From: Uranotaenia lowii
Lineage: Eukaryota; Arthropoda; Insecta; Diptera; Culicidae
Reading direction: 5' to 3'
Assembly (NCBI RefSeq): GCF_029784155.1
Contig: NC_073692.1
Location: 321,529,906 to 321,593,905, forward strand
Length of the DNA stretch: 64,000 nt
The notes beneath the pieces were generated by a model that had not been told where the DNA came from, searched no databases, and worked only from the letters and a program-made list of their open reading frames with translations. The position numbers were made by a program, and so were the translations under genes. Shown here one piece after another: positions 58,476 to 64,000 of the stretch (position 1 is the first letter of the stretch; each line of letters opens with the position of its first letter).

Positions 58476-59490
58476 CTATGTGAACGAAATAAAAATGTTT
58501 TGTACTTCAAATGTAGGGTTTTTATTGCACTTCAAAGGAAAAATAATAATTTTGTTTGCCATTTTGTTCCACAATCTCTTCATCTCTGTTCCATCCCGAG
58601 TCGTCCTACCATTTTCTTCATCTTCGGCTTGGCAATTGCCCAAAATTTTTCGACAAAATCCACCCGTGTTGGCCCGATACAACTGTAGTATCTTTTTGCT
58701 GTAGTGGCAGCTTGCCAAATCTGGCGAAATCTTTACTGGTCTTTTGTGAGATCTAATGTACGAAAACAACGTTTTTCAGGCACTCCGCTTTGTACATTTT
58801 GGAGTCTACGGTCTTGTTTTTCACAAAAACCGGGGTTTTTCGTCCGCAGCTGCAAATACCTTGCCAGATCAAACAATTTCTTGCAAACTTATAGACAAAA
58901 ACGAATTTGAACTTGGCGAGGACATCACCCCGACCAGTGCAGTGCACCACTGCAGTGGCTTTATAAATTTTTTGGCCAGGAAGCTGCCCAAAATCCATCT
59001 TCACGTACGTTTCGTCATACATGAGAATGCATCCGTCGTACTTCGTTGGAATCTTGTTGTGTAACTTCCGGGCAAGGTTGCCGAAATCACAGAATAATCT
59101 GTAATTTCACAGAATTTTGAACAAATTTTCATCACAGAATCTGAGTCACAGAACACAGAATTTCGGAAAATTCACAGATTTCACAGAATTTTTGAATTTT
59201 GAATCGATTTTCAAAATTATGATTTATTAGCCAATACAAAATTTAGATTTTTTTAGGTTAAATTAAAAAAGTATGATGGGATATGTAATTTTAATTGATT
59301 TTGCCATACTTAAATGTAAAAGAGACCCAATTTATCATGAATTTTCTATGAAAATAAAGGAAAAAGCATCACAGAAAACCATCACAGAATTTTTGGGAAA
59401 ATCACAGAAATTCAGAATTTTTATTCGCAAAAACACAGAATTTTTTTCGGCAACCTTGCTTCCGGGCTCGTCCTTTGACTGCTAAATTGA
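58476..59490 (-). pseudogene. DD37E-type mariner transposase relic, split by a MITE
   Basis: On the minus strand: VKGRARK (59490-59468), then after the MITE at 59074-59457 the frame continues LHNKIPTKYDGCILMYDETY with the first catalytic Asp, then VKMDFGQLPG and CLIWQGICSCG. In another frame SHKRPVKISPDLASCHYSKK carries the second Asp. The third acidic block is lost and frames are shifted. The sequence near 58512 (TGTAGGGTTTTTATTGCACT) is shared with the copy at 62490, so the 3' end of the element is preserved. The N-terminal DNA-binding half is missing or unreadable. Confidence 0.8.
59074..59457. mobile_element. CACAGA-rich MITE, copy 2, inserted in the mariner relic
   Basis: AAGGTTGCCGAAATCACAGA at the left, TTTTTTTCGGCAACCTT at the right. 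CTTCCGGGC at 59065-59073 and 59459-59467 is a 9-bp target duplication from the transposase gene. Removing the element and one duplicate restores the reading frame across the junction. Same family as 41481-42102. Confidence 0.9.
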
Positions 59491-59599
59491 CTGCTAAATC
59501 TTTGAACAGCCATAACTTTTTTGTTTTAAGTCCAATTGAGTTGCAGTCTTCAGGTGAAATGTTAGTCTTAATTGAAATTTTAATAAAACTTACATAACC

Positions 59600-62488
59600 A
59601 AGCAATCGATTGATAAAGACAAAAATGTATGATGAAAAACCAGTTTTTTATGCTTCTTTAGAACACTATGTCTCAGAATCCCTTTCACACATTAGATTCA
59701 GTGCAACCCCTTCCTGTTGTCCGATTCTGCTCAAATTCGGCATATGGCCTTTTGATGACTTCCTCAAACCATCAAAGTCCTTTTTTGCAAGTATTTTGAT
59801 TTTAAAGTAGGTATTTATTAAGAGAAATTTGATAAATTAAATAAAAAATATCCTTAATTGTGATTTTTGTTAAGCATTAAATCGTGAATAGCTGTTCACA
59901 CGTTGATACAAACCACATGTTTTGTTCAGCAAAGTTTAAGTGCACAAAAATCCGCAGCTTTTGATGGCATTGGTATCAAAAACATTCTACGCTTGGTACA
60001 CATTTTGGTCAGTTAAATTCAAAATTTTTGGACCAAAAAATTTTTTTTTCTTGAAAATAGCTTGCTAGTTTTACATTTTGATACAAATTTGGTTCATTTT
60101 GTATTTTTTACGTGTAGTTTTTAACTCAAACAAAATTAAAAAAATATAAAATATATAAATTTTACGAAAATTTTTGGACCCAGAATTTATTTAAAATCAA
60201 ATCTTTTGAAAGTGGACTTTTTTTAAAGATCGCGCTTGCGGAACCTCTAAACATGATTTTTTTTAGTCGGCCCCATACAAAAGTTTGTTCGGCACATCCT
60301 AATCTACCATTTGGAGGGTGAGCCCCCAGATTCCCAGAAGTAATGCAATTTTGGGACACCCTATTGCATATACACGCCTAGAGCAATTCCGATTCGGTTC
60401 GCTGCACTTTCATGGGAAATGAGTTCTGATCCATTTTCGCGTTTCCTCTACCGGGGCCAGAAACTTATGTTGTTCTTTCCAGTTGGTCGAATTTCGGGAA
60501 AAAATATTGAAAATCTTAGTGAGTTAATCTGTTTTTCGGAAAGCTATGGGTACAACTTCAGTGGTTTTAGTTCGAGGGGTCATGAACCGCATGTCAATGT
60601 TGTTTATTCTGGCATCTGGAAAGATTTGCAATCACATTCAAACGTTGAACATTCCACAACTTTTATCCCGCCATCATAGGGCTGAATCACATATTTAGTT
60701 CTCTGGGTGGGAAAATCATTCTAGCAATGCACTTATTTTTGCATCTTTCCGAACGTTTACCTACCGGATATTTTATACTAGTCTAGATCGTGCAAAACAT
60801 GTCAAGAAAAGCGCTATCATTCTCGGAATGATGATTCACAGTCGACGGTCTGTGTGGTAACCCCTTCCGTTTTTCATTACTCCGGGTCAAGTTAGGTTAG
60901 GGGGGAATTTCAAGACAGCCTGGAAGCCTCATGATTGACCAGACCACGATAAGGGCCAGCCCGTCAGAGGTTTCTTCGTAGCGGGAAAAGATTAATTATC
61001 TTACGGAAAGGTTGTAAATCTGGAGTAGTATACCAGGCGGATGTAAAAGGGACTAACGGTGGTTTTTTTCTGCTCTTTTTTATGGTACACTCTTTGTGGG
61101 TGTTAATGGAAAACAGCTGCCAGCAGCTGAGGTATGGTGGAGAAAGTTCGACAGATATTACCACCCACTTCTAAGAAATGTTTTTTTTTAAGATAAATGC
61201 TATGAAAATGGTTTAAATGTAGATAATCCTAATAATTTTTTGTTTTAATTTTAAATCTAAATATTTAACATTTAAGTAAAATAAAAAATACAGCATCATC
61301 TGGTAAATGCAAGAGTTCAGCCATTTATCGAAGGTAAGAAAACTCCAGCATCAATTAATTCTGTATAGTTCTCGATGCGGCACGATTGCTCGAGCAAATT
61401 GTTTCATGTTGACCGACTTATTCTCAACCGTATTCAATGGTTTAGCCGAAGTTTGACCGTTTGTAAATTTTAATCACGAAGCTACAAGGCTAAGCTCAAC
61501 AATTTTTAAACAGGAATTATTTCGACCAAAAAATGAGACAAATTATCAGATGTTAGTTATTCTTAAACTAAAGTGAAGTTTTTTTAACTGATGCAAGATA
61601 ATAACCCAGCCCCTTTTTGCCATCCACCCACACATTTATTCACTCCATTCAGGTTGAAAGCGTAAACGTGAAAGAAACCAAACCCCTTTCGACGGACGCC
61701 ATCATCATGACACCGCGGCGATCGTGATTTGGCCGCTCTCTTCAATTATATATGGAATAAATGCTCCAAATAGTTGATGAGCCGTGAATGGTGGTCGTTT
61801 GGCAAAAAAAATGCAAGGCAACATGGAGCCTTGGTGTTGCTAAAAAAACCACCTTACAACCAATGAGTTCCATCCATTGACCGCAACCAACCGGTGAGGA
61901 CTGGCCATTCAACAAAATAAAGTATAACAGCTCAAAGACCACACAACTGGTCCGATGAGCAATGCTTTTTGTGTTCTAAGTTGGGGAGTTGAGGCGGCGT
62001 TGAAAGGTATTGATCAAAAGGTAGTGATCCAATTTGTATCTACTCGTTTGATGAATGGCGATTTCAAACCGAAATCGTGATGTTTGAAAATCCAGTACCT
62101 GTCTATCTGACAATAACCAACAAATTTTCCTTGAATAAAAACTTAAAAGAAGTCTACCGAAAAAAGATCATAACATTATTTGTGTAATAACATTAAAATA
62201 ATTCGGAATCGACTTTTGAATACGGCAAATGCGCCAACATCACGCATTGCATACCTGCAGGCCCGTGCGAAAAACTGGTCCATGGGGGGGTTTTCGAAAT
62301 TCAGACTTTGCAAAAAATAAAATCGATACCAAAAAAGCACAATAAATAAGGAAATTTATTTCTAAAACCATTTTCTTACTCATGACCATCACACAAACTC
62401 GAAATAATAATAAAATAAGGTCTGTTTCAAATAGAATCTGGTCGGATTCTCCGAGAAGAAATAACGTACAACAGAAGGAAAAATATCA
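59600..62488. other. Spacer, no gene recognised
   Basis: AT-rich with GC-richer parts at 60.3-61.1 and 61.6-62.0 kb. An 86-codon plus-strand frame (60419-60679) is the only one that looks remotely protein-like, and it has no recognised family. No repeat ends identified. Confidence 0.3.
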
Positions 62489-62489
62489 T

Positions 62490-63519
62490 CTTGTAGGGTT
62501 TTTATTGCACTTTAAGGGAAAACAAATACATAAAAATCATTCGTCAGTTTTTCGGATGAATTTTCGAACTTTTTTTGTGATACCACTCATCATTTTCTGC
62601 ACAGTACTGCTGGTAACCTCATTCGCCATCTTGTTCCACCACTTTTCCATTTGAGCGGGTTTTTTCATGGTTCTGCCACATTTCTTCAGTTTTCCCTTAA
62701 CTTTTGCCCAATATTTCTCGATGGGACTAAAATCCGGACAGTTTGGTGGATTGAAACTTTTTTCAACAAAATCGATCTTGTTCTCCTTATACCACTTAAC
62801 GACATCCCGGCTGTAGTGGCAGCTTGGCAGGTCCGGCCAGAACTTCACCGGACCTTTGTGGGACCGAATGAATGGCAAAACCCTCTTCTGGAGACATTCT
62901 TCTTTGTAAACATTTCCATTCATTGTGTCCCCAGTGATGAAAATATTAGTCTTTTCCCACAACTACAGATCCCTTGACAAATCATCAACTTACGAGCAAA
63001 TTTATCTGCGAAAACAAACTTGAATCTACCCGCAACATTCCCTTTACGCTTCGCAAGGAGGTAAAATTTGTTACCGGGTATTTGTCCAAAATCCATTTTG
63101 ACGTTAGTTTCGTCGTTGCAAAATGCTTCCGCGGTTTTTGGGCTACACTTTCTCGTACAACTTCCTGCACTAGTTTTAGCAACCAGGTTTTGTTTCAGCG
63201 TCCTGTTGGGGTGTTTGCTTGCATGATACGACCGCAAGCCTTCTCGCAAACAAATTCGTCGAGCTGTTCTGTGGTTCGTCTTGAACTTTTTCGCCAAATC
63301 ACGCAAGGAGATTCCAGGATTATTGTGAACTGATCGAATCACCTTTGCTCGCAGCTTCCGGTCATATGTTCCATCCACCGTTAGGGTCTCCCGGTAACGT
63401 TGCAGCACCGAATTTACAGTCGATTTTGGATATTTCAGGAATTTCGCGATCTTTACTCCTGACCACGTCGGTTTCTCTACGTGAGTGTGCAGAATTTTCT
63501 CTCGCCTTTCGCGTTCCAT
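62490..63519 (-). pseudogene. DD37E mariner transposase, nearly full length with a frameshift
   Basis: Minus strand. 63519-62920 gives 199 residues: helix-turn-helix segments (SGVKIAKFLKYPKSTVNSVL; NPGISLRDLAKKFKTNHRTA), then NDETNVKMDFGQIPG with the first catalytic Asp, and FKFVFADKFARKLMICQGIC. A frameshift at about 62.94 kb moves to 62962-62537: GPVKFWPDLPSCHYS (second Asp) and NCPDFSPIEKYWAKVKGKLK (catalytic Glu). Exactly 37 residues separate the second Asp and the Glu, matching the DD37E group of the IS630-Tc1-mariner superfamily described in mosquitoes. The combined length of about 340 residues is normal, so the copy is young but broken. Terminal inverted repeats were not confidently located. 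Confidence 0.88.
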
Positions 63520-63524
63520 CGTCG

Positions 63525-64000
63525 ATAACTATTGACGATTTGCAGCAAAACTATTTGACATGCAGTGCCAACTACTTCTCATTTACAGAACTAACAAAAG
63601 GGTGATGATATCTGATTTTTAACACATGAGTGAATACAAATCGTTTTCAAAGTTGTGATTTTTTAGAAAATTATCAAGTTTTGGATAAAAATAGTTGTTG
63701 GACTGCATTAGAAAATTTAAAATTTAAAACTTTTTATGTTTTTCTTTCACGCAGAAAAAATTTTTCACGTTCTTTTTATCAAAAATCTCTTTTTAGATTT
63801 GAATTATGAATAAACCGAGTTTAGACCTGATGTTATGAATAAATTTAATATGGTTCCGAAGATTAGAATGTAGGCAACAGAAGCAGACATACCAGGTTGA
63901 AAAATGACCCACAAATTAATACAAGAAATAAGGAAAAAAGTGATTTGGTGTATTTTAAAGAGAATTCATATAAAATTTGAACACAATTAATATCTTTTAA
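63525..64000. other. Right edge, AT-rich, nothing recognised
   Basis: Includes the unresolved right flank of the mariner copy. Confidence 0.4.

Noticed and set aside
60419..60679. 86-codon plus-strand frame as a gene
   Set aside because: No recognisable domain and no supporting splice or promoter signals.

Overview
The window is AT-rich animal DNA, almost certainly from a dipteran insect and most likely a mosquito. The pointers are a SoxF-type HMG-box gene, short spliced genes with small introns, tRNA-derived SINEs with intact pol III boxes, an R1-like ORF1, Jockey-type reverse transcriptase remnants and a mariner transposase with DD37E spacing (a group first described from mosquitoes). The species cannot be read from the sequence. 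Most of the 64 kb is mobile or repetitive DNA in various stages of decay. The assignments below come from reading the sequence by eye; no database search was run.

Four cellular genes can be supported. (1) A small three-exon gene at 566-1521 (+) encodes about 110 residues of unknown function. (2) and (3) are a head-to-head pair of secreted mini-perlecans at 28173-29474 (-) and 29781-31238 (+). Each has a signal peptide, an Ig-like domain, a laminin EGF-like segment split by a laminin IV type A (LamB) domain, and a closing EGF-like segment. The plus-strand gene also has a degenerate LDL-receptor class A module. They share a 306-bp intergenic region that is presumably a bidirectional promoter. 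(4) The last coding exon of a SoxF transcription factor (Sox15 type) lies at 35193-37033 (+) and begins in the middle of the HMG box. I did not find the first half of the box upstream in the window. The HMG-box intron may therefore exceed 35 kb and may contain the mini-perlecan pair and the small 5' gene.

Layout: 0-1.5 kb, small gene. 1.5-14 kb, sparse AT-rich DNA with MITEs, two Tc1/mariner relics, a 780-bp foldback and a dead reverse transcriptase. 15-16.6 kb, a minisatellite array of about 75-bp units. 16.6-21 kb, mostly single-copy DNA. 21-27 kb, SINEs, a GC-rich R1-like ORF1 relic, a G17 tract and a second reverse transcriptase relic. 28-31.2 kb, the mini-perlecan pair. 32-33.9 kb, a second array of the same minisatellite family in the opposite orientation. 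35-37 kb, the Sox exon. 37-42.4 kb, a degenerate CAGAACTCA-type satellite with higher-order units and a very pure 95-copy GAATAT array. 42.4-45 kb, possible distal UTR or intergenic DNA. 45-64 kb, a dense mosaic of palindromic elements, a split segmental duplication, mini-me-like repeats and two DD37E mariner copies.

The most notable structures are the perfect 282-bp-arm palindrome at 46633-47204 and the 1.31-kb foldback at 55263-56573. Also notable are a MITE that split a mariner transposase with a clean 9-bp target duplication (59074-59457), and the linked loss of disulphide pairs in the mini-perlecans.
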